NCBI GenBank assembly: GCA_030627905.1 | Contig: DAOVRZ010000031.1 | Coordinates: forward strand, 1-46,978 | Length of the DNA stretch: 46,978 nucleotides | From: JAGMES01 sp023128035 | GTDB taxonomy: Bacteria; Bacillota; Halanaerobiia; DY22613 | Direction: 5' to 3' | Part shown: positions 8,901 to 16,986 of the stretch, piece by piece | How the letters are laid out: every line of letters begins with the position of its first letter | Numbering within the stretch: the stretch's first letter is position 1 | Program-made: the position numbers and the translations under genes | The notes under the pieces: generated by a model | What the model was told of the DNA's origin: nothing | Seen by the model: only the letters and a program-made list of their open reading frames with translations | The model's database searches: none

Positions 8901-9014
8901 ATCTCCCTTGGTGATGGAGATCGGGTGTTTACTGCTCCAATCTTTTTAATCCTCTCACAAGATGAGATTAAAAGCAGTTTGCTAAAATCTTTGAAAAATA
9001 TAAAATTTAGATAA
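5910..9014 (+). CDS. GNAT acetyltransferase fused to a large beta-rich region
   Basis: I choose ATG 5910 because AGAAGG lies about nine bases before it; a GTG at 5901 and an ATG at 5904 in the same frame are too close to that site. Residues 1-150 are a GNAT N-acetyltransferase: VVGFCSFAEY, then LLNVSPDYQGKKIGKALI with the Q/RxxGxG/A acetyl-CoA-binding pattern, then W..N.KAIPLYKKCGFF. The remaining roughly 880 residues are rich in beta strands, lack a signal peptide and membrane segments, and contain two or more immunoglobulin-like stretches. Near the C-terminus a part with GLAWHMGDMNF and GLEIHQYYLTMPGLP recalls mutarotase-like beta-sandwiches of carbohydrate enzymes, which I cannot confirm. 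It ends 131 bases before the first NRPS gene on the same strand and could belong to the same cluster, but an independent role is as likely. Confidence 0.65.
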   Translation: MVNLQNIKIIEYNDSYAESLADMWNASKEGFGGTDALKSENSIIEEIANSGNIHNYLAIAADEVVGFCSFAEYQQDEGAAQIPLLNVSPDYQGKKIGKALILQAVQKTIDMEWPRLDLFTWGSNTKAIPLYKKCGFFWENDTDENVTIHLMNFIPTVLRTEALQEYFDILDWYNDSKRDIQIEPDGKSDNGFEFYEYIWEKDDVNLRVEFCRRARGIRLIETDDYLISCSIAEPELTFGRSYLVNYELVNKTGKPLEVTINGFDNKNVKFSLNQSCTVDSTKTIVGEFYLDEINKEQQPSKTHPGVCSDIYINGKKATLKLGVAPKFPVQLDIVIPTVEHFVNTDSTGYCNVRNGFNEEVTIEFELVSNQFITFPHSTYKLHLQPRERQSISISYRVKNLGFYSEEIPVHIKLKQEEINFKKKITAVLRGHGCKFSAVYQHSWAIYNGNYELMLHKDGNRLSLKKYSIDPKITTILFPRIGLPFSMEFAKIEPTNVEFYEEKDLMVMKAYYQSKDFKGLELVSVTKLNNNGIVEYYYEINNSGKRETVNEIALCLGVFYNFENTFIPYEGQVLKVKGYEDAVFNYYDLEKVTENWLYSNDTKVSRGIIWSQEYKLESNGRYLLLTVNLGHIAGQGIVKTKPIFFTYQTFKDWEECRNFAFKKNITSHPQPINSLEMIINDNNPFITGDLNVTIKNYKQVNFSGDLTLRSKTNAFSPVTQQFTSEENIRETTVALKMQDGSIDVIELLVDFETYELNRQSLVLKTNGDITEQVLQDNGIDVYVVDNGVLKFKSAPDFAGSIYSLNYKGHEYLDSSYPTPTMKHPWNPWVGGLAWHMGDMNFASLLNEKSTAEFTKLCDHLGNEWSGLKLKMKIEANPQFAGLEIHQYYLTMPGLPLMVTTAEVIQNTGYYFNDQQISHEGFLKLDEDIKNTWFSAKNRNDELVKYKAGRVSQGTEAIDSTVIYGGANREASLFIYALDAWGVDGFNNMEINANFIQQFISLGDGDRVFTAPIFLILSQDEIKSSLLKSLKNIKFR

Positions 9015-9035
9015 TGCGATGTTATGATTATATCA

Positions 9036-9103
9036 AAGTGCATTCTTTTTCAGAAGAGTTTTTTCATCTTTGGCATCTTTTAATCCTGAAAGAGGATGCA
9101 CTT
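9036..9103 (+). promoter_or_regulatory. Long hairpin in the leader of the NRPS operon
   Basis: The 18 bases at 9036-9053 (AAGTGCATTCTTTTTCAG) pair with 9086-9103 using only Watson-Crick and two G-U pairs, enclosing a 32-base loop. No T-run follows, so it is not a standard terminator. It sits between the GNAT-fusion gene and the first NRPS gene and may be an mRNA processing or regulatory element. Confidence 0.45.
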
Positions 9104-9145
9104 CATTTAATTGCATAGACCATGGATTAAAGGAGATGAATAATT

Positions 9146-12100
9146 ATGAGTATAATAGACCGAGAAAATATTGCCGATATGCTCGCTCTAACTTCAATGC
9201 AAGAAGGCATGTTATTTTACTATTTAAAGGAGCCTGAGAGTGATCAATATTTTGAACAATTGTCAATTCGAGTAGCTGGGCCAGTCCAGTTGAATCTTTT
9301 TCAGCAAGCTTGGAATAATGTAGTTGATTCCCACGAAATGCTTAGAACCGTCTTTCGCTGGGATAAGGTAAAACAACCTGTACAGATCGTTTTAAAGAAG
9401 CATGAACCACTTGTTACCTTTTTTGATCTTACTTCCACATTTGGATATGAACAAGAAACGTTACTTCAAGAGATCAAAATCGCTGATAAGAAAAAAAGAT
9501 TTGACCTGCAAGAGGTTCCATTTAGAATCAGTTTATGCAAGATTGAAGATGAGTTATTTGAAATTATCATAAGTAATCATCATATTTTATATGACGGCTG
9601 GAGTAATGGGATAATTTTAAAAGACTTTTATGATACATACATAGCTTTTGCTAATAATAAAGATTTTTCGCTTCTCTCCAGAACAAAGTTTAAAGAGTTT
9701 ATTAAATTTGTTCAAGGTAGAGATAAAACCAGTGAAGAATCATACTGGAAAGCAATGTTTCGTGATTTTAAAACCCATACTATATTGCCTATTACCTCCA
9801 GAGATAATACTGGAGATAAGATAATCGAACGCTATAGATTAAAATTTTCTGAAAGTCTCAATCAGGAAATACAGACATTTGTCAGTGAGCAAAAAATTAC
9901 TCTGGCGACACTTTTTTATACTGTCTGGGCACTAGTGCTTCATCAATATACAAGTAACCAAGAGGTAGTCTTTGGTACCACTGTATCAGGGAGAAATGTG
10001 AAACTCAAAGATGTGGAAAAGATTGTAGGACTTTTTATTAATACATTACCTCTGCGGGTTTCCTTTCACACCAATAATCAAATCTCTGAACTGTTACAGC
10101 AGATTAATGAACTGATCCAGGAGCGTGTAGAGTATGAAACATCTTCACTGGTAGATATCAAAAGATATAGTGGTATTACTGGTAGTTCTGAATTATTTGA
10201 CTCAGTTATGGTCATTGAGAATTACCCTCTTGATAAAGCTTTAAAAGGAAATAATAATATTCTGGTGATCCAATCCTATCATCTTGATGAGAGGACTAAC
10301 TATGATCTAACTCTTGTTGTCGAAACCTTTGATGAACTGATACTGGATGTTGTATTCAACAAAGATAAGTATAAGCCGGAGGCAATAGAAGGGATTGCCC
10401 GACATTTTGAGGGTATCTTGCAATTTATTCTCCGATATCCTGACCAACAAATTGATACCATTGAGATGTTGACAGCGAAAGAGAAAAAACAGTTATTAGA
10501 TGAATTTAATGATACCCATGCCGAATACCCTGTTGATCAAACAGTCCACACGATATTTGAAGCTATAACTGAAAAATACCCTAACCATGTAGCAGTTGAT
10601 TTTTCAGAAGAGCAGTTAACCTATCTGGAGTTAAATACCAGAGCAAATCAAGTGGCCCGAACTTTACGTGACAAGGGAGTTCAAAGTGAGTTTATCATCG
10701 GCATTATGGTAGAAAATTCTTTAGAAATGTTTGTCGGGATTATGGCTATCTTAAAAGCTGGCGGAGCATATTTGCCAATTGATCCTGAATTACCAGAAGA
10801 ACGGATCAGATTCATGCTTGAAGATAGCGAAACTGATATTTTGCTTACCACCAGAAAGATACAAGTTGATTATACTGATTTGGAACTAGAAGTTATCAAA
10901 CTAGATGATCCTGCTAGTTATCATCTTAATGGCAGTAATCTTCTTAATATTAATACTGCCAATGATCTAGTGTATATTATCTATACATCTGGAACAACTG
11001 GAAATCCCAAGGGAGTTATGCTGGAACATAAGAATGTAGTCAGACTACTAATCAATGAAAAGGCTCCAATGAAATTTGATGAAACTGACGTTTGGGTGAT
11101 GTTTCATTCCTTTAGTTTTGATTTTTCAGTCTGGGAGATGTTTGGCGCACTTTTGTATGGTGGCAAACTAATTGTTATCCCCAAAATGGTTGCTAGAGAG
11201 CCAGAAAAGTTTCTCAACCTTTTGGAAACTGAACAGGTGACTATTTTAAACCAGACTCCATCTGCTTTTTACAATTTGATTGATGAGGATTCTAGGCATC
11301 CGGTCAGGAAACTTTCAATTAAATATGTAATTTTTGGTGGAGAAGCATTACGCTTCACCCACTTAAGACCTTGGAAAGAAAGGTATCAAGAGACAAAGTT
11401 AATTAACATGTATGGAATCACCGAAACAACTGTACATGTGACCTTTAAAGATATCACTGATAGTGATTTAGCTATGAACATTACTAATATTGGTAAACCA
11501 CTGCCAACGGTGACTACCTATATTATGGATTCCAAGCAGCGTTTGTTACTAATTGGTGTACCTGGTGAAATTTATGTGGGTGGAGACGGTGTAGCTAGAG
11601 GGTACCTCAATCGCCCTGAATTGACAGCAGAAAGATTTATTGATAATCCTTACAAACCAGGAGAAAAATTATACAAATCTGGTGACCTAGCCCGACTTCT
11701 GGAGAATGGGGAGATGGAATACCTAGGTCGGACAGATAACCAGGTAAAAATCAAAGGCTTCCGCATTGAACTTGGTGAGATAGAGAACTTGTTGCAAACA
11801 CATGAAAATATCCAGCAGGCGGTTGTGTTGGTCAACGAAGATTCTAATGGAGAAAAATACTTATGTGCATACATCGTCAGTGATAAAAATTTGACAGTCT
11901 CTGAACTTCGCGAATACCTAACTATTCGTTTACCTCAATATATGGTTCCTTCTAATTTTGTGCAAATTGACGAAATTCCTTTAACTTCAAATGGAAAAGC
12001 AAACCGTAAAGCTTTACTTAAGATACAGGGCAATTTGGATTTAGGGATAGAGTATGTTGCTCCAACTAATGAGGTTGAAGAAAAACTGGTACAGATTTGG

Positions 12101-15100
12101 GAGACGATTCTGAATAGTAAGAATATTGGAATCAACCACAATTACTTCGATGTAGGTGGTGATTCCATTAAGGCTATTCGGGTGATTAGCATGATCAATA
12201 ACCAACTTGATACAGACATCAAAATTGCAGATTTGTATCAAAATCAGACTATCGCAGAGTTAGCAAAAGTTATTCTAAACTCTGTTACAAAAGACCTGCA
12301 AAGGGAAAAAATATCTATCTTGCAACAGATGGAAGAACTAAAAAATAGAATCTTTGCTACTAACAAATTAACTGACGAGATCGTTGATCTTTACCCACTA
12401 GCTGATATAGAAAAAGGAATGATCTTTTTATATCTGAAAAATGTAGACACAGCAGTGTATCATGATCAGTTTGTGACAGGTTGGTATAAGACTAATTTTG
12501 ATTTTGCCATTTTAAAACAAGCTTTTAACTTAATGGTGAAAAAACACTCTATTTTACGAACAGGCTTCAATATGGAAGATTTCGAAGAACCTGTACAGAT
12601 TGTATACAGAAAAGTTCCTGAAGACATCCAGTTTGAAGACCTTTCCTATCTGACTAAAACAGAACAAGAGACCTATATTACGAATTTTCTTGTTCAAGAT
12701 AGACAGCATCCATTTACCCTTGAGGACAAATATTTTTGGCGGATGCGGGTATTTGCTCTCAACGATGAAAACATCTGTCTGGTTTGGATTGTTCACCATG
12801 CTATTTTGGATGGCTGGAGTAATTCTTTACTGATGACAGAGTTACATAATATCTATACAGCATTAGAGTCACAGCAGTCTGTTGTCCTCCAACCATTAAA
12901 AGCAACTTATAAAGATGCAATTGTGGAAGAACTTTTACAGAAACAGGATAGTAAGGGTTATGAGTATTGGAAAAATGAGCTTATGGATTATAAGCGATTA
13001 GATTTTTCTGGTATGTACAAAAATCCCACTGGTTCTGGTTTAATGAAAAAGTATATCAAAGATATGGGCGAATCCTTCTTGGATAAACTTCAGACTCAGG
13101 CTAGAAAGTATAATACAACTGTCAAAAACTTGTGTTTTGCCGCTTATGTATATATGTTGAGTATGATTTCCTATGAGAATGATCTGGTAATGGGAATTGT
13201 AACTAATACTAGACCAGAATCTGAAGATGGGGACAAGATCCTTGGTTGTTTTTTGAATACAGTTCCCGTTAGGCTAAAGGTTGAAGATACTTTGAACTGG
13301 ATCGATTTTGTGAAAAAGGTTGATAAAAAATTACTGGAAGTAAAAATCTTTGATCGCATACCTTTATTTGAGATCGGAAAAATAATAGGTGAGAAGAATA
13401 TTGATTGTAACCCAATATTTGACACCATCTTTAACTTTATGGATTTTCACATTGTTAAAGAAATGTACCAAGGTGGATCAGGTTTCTGGGGTGATGATTA
13501 TGCTATCACAGGAAGTGAGAATACCAACACCATCTTTGAGTTTGAGGTTAATATTACCAATGGTACTTTAGTCTTATGTCCTAAATATGTAACTACAGTG
13601 TTTAAGGATGAGGATATTGATAAATTATGTAAGTACTATATCAGAGTTTTGAACAAATTTATCTATGAACCTGAATCTTCTATGGTCAAAAATGCTATCT
13701 TACTTGATGTAGAAAAACAAAGACTTCTTTTTGAGTTTAATGATACAAAACTGGATTATGCAAGAGACAAAACAATCTATCAACTCTTTGAAGAACAGGT
13801 TACAAAAACGCCAGACAATATTGCAGTCCAACAGGGTAATCAGTGTTTGACTTATCGGGAATTGAACCAACGGGCAAACCAGTTGGCCCACGAATTATGT
13901 AAACATGGGGTACAACCGGGAACCTTTACAGGCATCATTATTGACCGCTGTGTAGAGATGGTTGTCGGATTGCTGGGGATTAGTAAAGCAGGTGGATCAT
14001 ATCTGCCGTTAGAGCCAGGCCTTCCAGAGAACAGAATCTTAAAAATCCTTGATTCTTTACAGGTGAATTGCTTAGTGACAGATAATTCAACTCTACCGCT
14101 GATTGGGCAAATATCCCAAAATACTTGTCTGGTTAAACATATTTTCTGTATCAATTCAACCAGTGATCAGATTCAGGTGGAAGAAGCTCTGTTTAAAAAT
14201 AAGAATTTGATTTTTGCAGACCAACTTCAGCACAATTCAACAGAAAATCTGCTAAAAATCTCAACATCCGAAGATATTGCCTATGTAATCTTTACTTCTG
14301 GGTCTACAGGTACTCCTAAAGGTGTTGTTGTAAAACATCGGCTGGTGATCAATGTTATCGAATGGGTTAACCGTACCTTTGGTGTAAATAGTTCAGATAA
14401 GATTTTGTTCCTGACCTCATTGAGTTTTGATCTATCAGTTTATGATGTATTTGGAATTTTAGCGACAGGAGGATGTATTCGGATTGCATCAAAGGCAGAG
14501 ATGAAGGAGCCGAATCATTTACTAGAGATCATTTTCAATGAAGGGATCACCTTCTGGGATTCTGCTCCAGCCGCTTTACAACGTCTAGTACCATTTTTCC
14601 CTAATGTACAGCATTTGGCTGATCAGAGCAAATTACGGCGTGTCTTTTTGAGTGGAGACTGGATATCTGTACCTATGCCAGATCTCTTGCGTAAGGCATT
14701 TCCAGGTGTAGAAGTCATTAGTCTAGGTGGAGCTACTGAGGCTACTATCTGGTCCAACTATTACCCCATTGGAAAAATTGAACCAACTTGGCCTAGTATT
14801 CCTTATGGAAAGCCGATTCAAAATGCTAAGTACTATATCTTAGATCATAAATTAAACCTCTGCCCAATAGGTGTAGCTGGCGACTTATATATTGGGGGGG
14901 AATGTTTAGCAGAAGGTTATATCAATGATCCAACATTGACTGCTGCCAAGTTTATTGACAGTCCTTATTGTCCAGGTGAAAAACTTTATAAAACTGGTGA
15001 TATTGCTCGCTGGTTTGAAGATGGTAATATGGAATTTTTAGGACGGAGAGATCATCAGGTGAAGATTCGAGGTTTTAGAATTGAACTTGGGGAGATCGAA

Positions 15101-16975
15101 AGTCACCTTTTAGAGCATGATGCTATTCAAGAAGCATTAGTAGTTGCAAGAACTGAAAAAAATAGTAGTACTAAATTTTTGTGTGCATACTATATTTCCT
15201 CTAGACAGTTAGATTCTCAGGAGATAAAGGATTATTTGATTCAAGAACTACCAGAATATATGGTTCCTGCTTACTTTGTGCAGTTAGATAAGTTGCCAAT
15301 ATCTATAAATGGCAAAATTGACCGCAAAGCACTGCCAGAACCAGAGGTGGGAGCTAGTAGTAATACGGAATTTGTGCCACCTTCTGGGCAGGTAGAAGAA
15401 AAACTGGCAGAGATCTGGCGAGATATTTTAGCCCCTGCGATAAAAATCGGAAGACATGACAACTTTTTTGATCTAGGTGGTCATTCATTGAATGCTACCA
15501 CCATTGTTGCCAGAATACACAAAGAGTTAAATGTTAAAGTGCCACTGGTGGAGATTTTTAAACAGCAAACCATCCAAAAATTGGCAACTTTTATAAGCAA
15601 TATAAAGAAAACAATTTACAAATCTATTAAAAAAGTTGAAGAAAGATCTAGCTATCCATTATCATCTGCTCAAAAACGAATGTATATTGTCAGTCTGTTA
15701 GATGATCTGAATATTAATTATAACATTCCATCTGTCACTATCCTAGAAGGACAAGTAGACAGAGCCAGGTTGGAGAATGCTTTTACCCAACTAATTAATC
15801 GTCATGAAGGCTTAAGGACCTATTTTGTACTTGAGGATGGAAAGCCTGTTCAAAAAATCAAAAGCCAGATCGATTTTAAGATAAATTATTTTGAGAGTAA
15901 TTCAGCAAATGTAGATGAAGAGGTTAAAGCTTTTATCTCTCCATTTGATCTAAGTCGAGCTTCTTTGTTTAATGTTGGTCTGATGAAAGTAACAGTGGAG
16001 AAATATATCTTGATTGTGGATATGCATCATATTATTGCTGATGGTATTTCAATTGGAATTTTGATTGAGGAATTTGCTAAATTATATGCCGGACAGGTTC
16101 TGCCAGGCTTAAACATTCAATATAAAGACTATACTATATGGCAGCAAGAGATGTTAGCAAATCCTGAGATTCGCGAGCAGGAGAAATATTGGCTAAACAC
16201 CTTGAGTGGATCAATTCCAGTCCTTCAGATGCCAACTGATTTCCCACGACCCGAAAAGCAACTCTTTACTGGAAATAGTGTTAAGAGACTAGTCGATAAT
16301 GATTTGAGAAACCAGATCAATCAATTTGCGAAAGAAGCTAATGCAACACAGTATATGGTACTTTTAGCTGCTTATACGATCTTATTATATAAGTACACAG
16401 GCCAAACAGAGATCATTATTGGCTCACCAGTTGCTGGACGTTCTCATATTGATCTGAAACATGTGGTAGGTATGTTTGTCAATACTCTGGCCATGAAGAA
16501 TCAACCACAGGGAAAGAAAATTTTTAGTGAGTTCTTGCAAGAGGTAAGAATTAACTCTTTGAATGCTTTTAAGAATCAAGATTATCCATTGGAAGAACTG
16601 ATTGAACAACTGGATATTAAGCGTGATTTAAGCAGAAATTCATTATTTGATACTATTTTCGTACTCCAGAATACCAATACCAAGACCTTAGAGTTAAATG
16701 ATTGTACAATTTATCCATATGAACTTGAAGATACAGTTGCTAAGTATGATCTTATTTTAAATATTTCTGAAGATGAAGATGGTTTAAATGTTGTGCTAAC
16801 TTATGCTATACACTTATTTAGTGAGTCCACAGCAGAAGAGATCATCAATAACTATGTTGAAGTTTTACGTCAGGTAGTTGAAAATCGAGCAATTGTCTTA
16901 GATGATGTGCAGATATCTCAAGATGTATTAGAAGTGCAGAGTAATACACTTGACGATATTGATTTTGTTTTTTAG
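9146..16975 (+). CDS. NRPS: C-A(Thr)-PCP-C-A(Cys-like)-PCP-C
   Basis: The 2609-aa synthetase starts at ATG behind AAAGGAG. Domains: C1 (HHILYDG at 145-151), A1 (about 465-960, YIIYTSGTTG near 609), PCP (GGDSIKA, Ser1007), C2 (HHAILDG at 1217-1223), A2 (about 1543-2040, YVIFTSGSTG near 1713), PCP (GGHSLNA, Ser2114), C3 (HHIIADG at 2294-2300). Reading the ten pocket residues by eye gives DFWNIGMVHK for A1, the classic threonine code, and DLYDFSLIWK for A2, closest to the cysteine code DLYNLSLIWK but with two changes. C1 and C2 share an xMQEGM/EKGM start and DGWS, unlike the SSAQKRMY/DGVS or DGIS type used elsewhere in the operon. Starting with a C domain suggests acylation of the first residue or an upstream partner. 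The protein ends after C3 with an acidic tail (LDDIDFVF). The stop codon overlaps the next gene's ribosome site. Confidence 0.93.
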   Translation: MSIIDRENIADMLALTSMQEGMLFYYLKEPESDQYFEQLSIRVAGPVQLNLFQQAWNNVVDSHEMLRTVFRWDKVKQPVQIVLKKHEPLVTFFDLTSTFGYEQETLLQEIKIADKKKRFDLQEVPFRISLCKIEDELFEIIISNHHILYDGWSNGIILKDFYDTYIAFANNKDFSLLSRTKFKEFIKFVQGRDKTSEESYWKAMFRDFKTHTILPITSRDNTGDKIIERYRLKFSESLNQEIQTFVSEQKITLATLFYTVWALVLHQYTSNQEVVFGTTVSGRNVKLKDVEKIVGLFINTLPLRVSFHTNNQISELLQQINELIQERVEYETSSLVDIKRYSGITGSSELFDSVMVIENYPLDKALKGNNNILVIQSYHLDERTNYDLTLVVETFDELILDVVFNKDKYKPEAIEGIARHFEGILQFILRYPDQQIDTIEMLTAKEKKQLLDEFNDTHAEYPVDQTVHTIFEAITEKYPNHVAVDFSEEQLTYLELNTRANQVARTLRDKGVQSEFIIGIMVENSLEMFVGIMAILKAGGAYLPIDPELPEERIRFMLEDSETDILLTTRKIQVDYTDLELEVIKLDDPASYHLNGSNLLNINTANDLVYIIYTSGTTGNPKGVMLEHKNVVRLLINEKAPMKFDETDVWVMFHSFSFDFSVWEMFGALLYGGKLIVIPKMVAREPEKFLNLLETEQVTILNQTPSAFYNLIDEDSRHPVRKLSIKYVIFGGEALRFTHLRPWKERYQETKLINMYGITETTVHVTFKDITDSDLAMNITNIGKPLPTVTTYIMDSKQRLLLIGVPGEIYVGGDGVARGYLNRPELTAERFIDNPYKPGEKLYKSGDLARLLENGEMEYLGRTDNQVKIKGFRIELGEIENLLQTHENIQQAVVLVNEDSNGEKYLCAYIVSDKNLTVSELREYLTIRLPQYMVPSNFVQIDEIPLTSNGKANRKALLKIQGNLDLGIEYVAPTNEVEEKLVQIWETILNSKNIGINHNYFDVGGDSIKAIRVISMINNQLDTDIKIADLYQNQTIAELAKVILNSVTKDLQREKISILQQMEELKNRIFATNKLTDEIVDLYPLADIEKGMIFLYLKNVDTAVYHDQFVTGWYKTNFDFAILKQAFNLMVKKHSILRTGFNMEDFEEPVQIVYRKVPEDIQFEDLSYLTKTEQETYITNFLVQDRQHPFTLEDKYFWRMRVFALNDENICLVWIVHHAILDGWSNSLLMTELHNIYTALESQQSVVLQPLKATYKDAIVEELLQKQDSKGYEYWKNELMDYKRLDFSGMYKNPTGSGLMKKYIKDMGESFLDKLQTQARKYNTTVKNLCFAAYVYMLSMISYENDLVMGIVTNTRPESEDGDKILGCFLNTVPVRLKVEDTLNWIDFVKKVDKKLLEVKIFDRIPLFEIGKIIGEKNIDCNPIFDTIFNFMDFHIVKEMYQGGSGFWGDDYAITGSENTNTIFEFEVNITNGTLVLCPKYVTTVFKDEDIDKLCKYYIRVLNKFIYEPESSMVKNAILLDVEKQRLLFEFNDTKLDYARDKTIYQLFEEQVTKTPDNIAVQQGNQCLTYRELNQRANQLAHELCKHGVQPGTFTGIIIDRCVEMVVGLLGISKAGGSYLPLEPGLPENRILKILDSLQVNCLVTDNSTLPLIGQISQNTCLVKHIFCINSTSDQIQVEEALFKNKNLIFADQLQHNSTENLLKISTSEDIAYVIFTSGSTGTPKGVVVKHRLVINVIEWVNRTFGVNSSDKILFLTSLSFDLSVYDVFGILATGGCIRIASKAEMKEPNHLLEIIFNEGITFWDSAPAALQRLVPFFPNVQHLADQSKLRRVFLSGDWISVPMPDLLRKAFPGVEVISLGGATEATIWSNYYPIGKIEPTWPSIPYGKPIQNAKYYILDHKLNLCPIGVAGDLYIGGECLAEGYINDPTLTAAKFIDSPYCPGEKLYKTGDIARWFEDGNMEFLGRRDHQVKIRGFRIELGEIESHLLEHDAIQEALVVARTEKNSSTKFLCAYYISSRQLDSQEIKDYLIQELPEYMVPAYFVQLDKLPISINGKIDRKALPEPEVGASSNTEFVPPSGQVEEKLAEIWRDILAPAIKIGRHDNFFDLGGHSLNATTIVARIHKELNVKVPLVEIFKQQTIQKLATFISNIKKTIYKSIKKVEERSSYPLSSAQKRMYIVSLLDDLNINYNIPSVTILEGQVDRARLENAFTQLINRHEGLRTYFVLEDGKPVQKIKSQIDFKINYFESNSANVDEEVKAFISPFDLSRASLFNVGLMKVTVEKYILIVDMHHIIADGISIGILIEEFAKLYAGQVLPGLNIQYKDYTIWQQEMLANPEIREQEKYWLNTLSGSIPVLQMPTDFPRPEKQLFTGNSVKRLVDNDLRNQINQFAKEANATQYMVLLAAYTILLYKYTGQTEIIIGSPVAGRSHIDLKHVVGMFVNTLAMKNQPQGKKIFSEFLQEVRINSLNAFKNQDYPLEELIEQLDIKRDLSRNSLFDTIFVLQNTNTKTLELNDCTIYPYELEDTVAKYDLILNISEDEDGLNVVLTYAIHLFSESTAEEIINNYVEVLRQVVENRAIVLDDVQISQDVLEVQSNTLDDIDFVF

Positions 16976-16986
16976 GAGGGATCGGA

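Noticed and set aside
9036..9103. Intrinsic terminator between the GNAT-fusion gene and the NRPS operon
   Set aside because: The stem is long but AT-rich at the centre, has a 32-base loop, and is followed by CATTTAATTG rather than a T-run.
12780..12830. Heterocyclization (Cy) domain before the cysteine-like A domain
   Set aside because: The motif reads HHAILDG, a normal condensation active site, not the DxxxxD of Cy domains, so thiazoline formation is not supported.
13852..14154. 100-codon minus-strand open frame
   Set aside because: It lies antisense within the second A domain of the first NRPS; its residues mirror conserved A-domain codons and do not look like a real protein.
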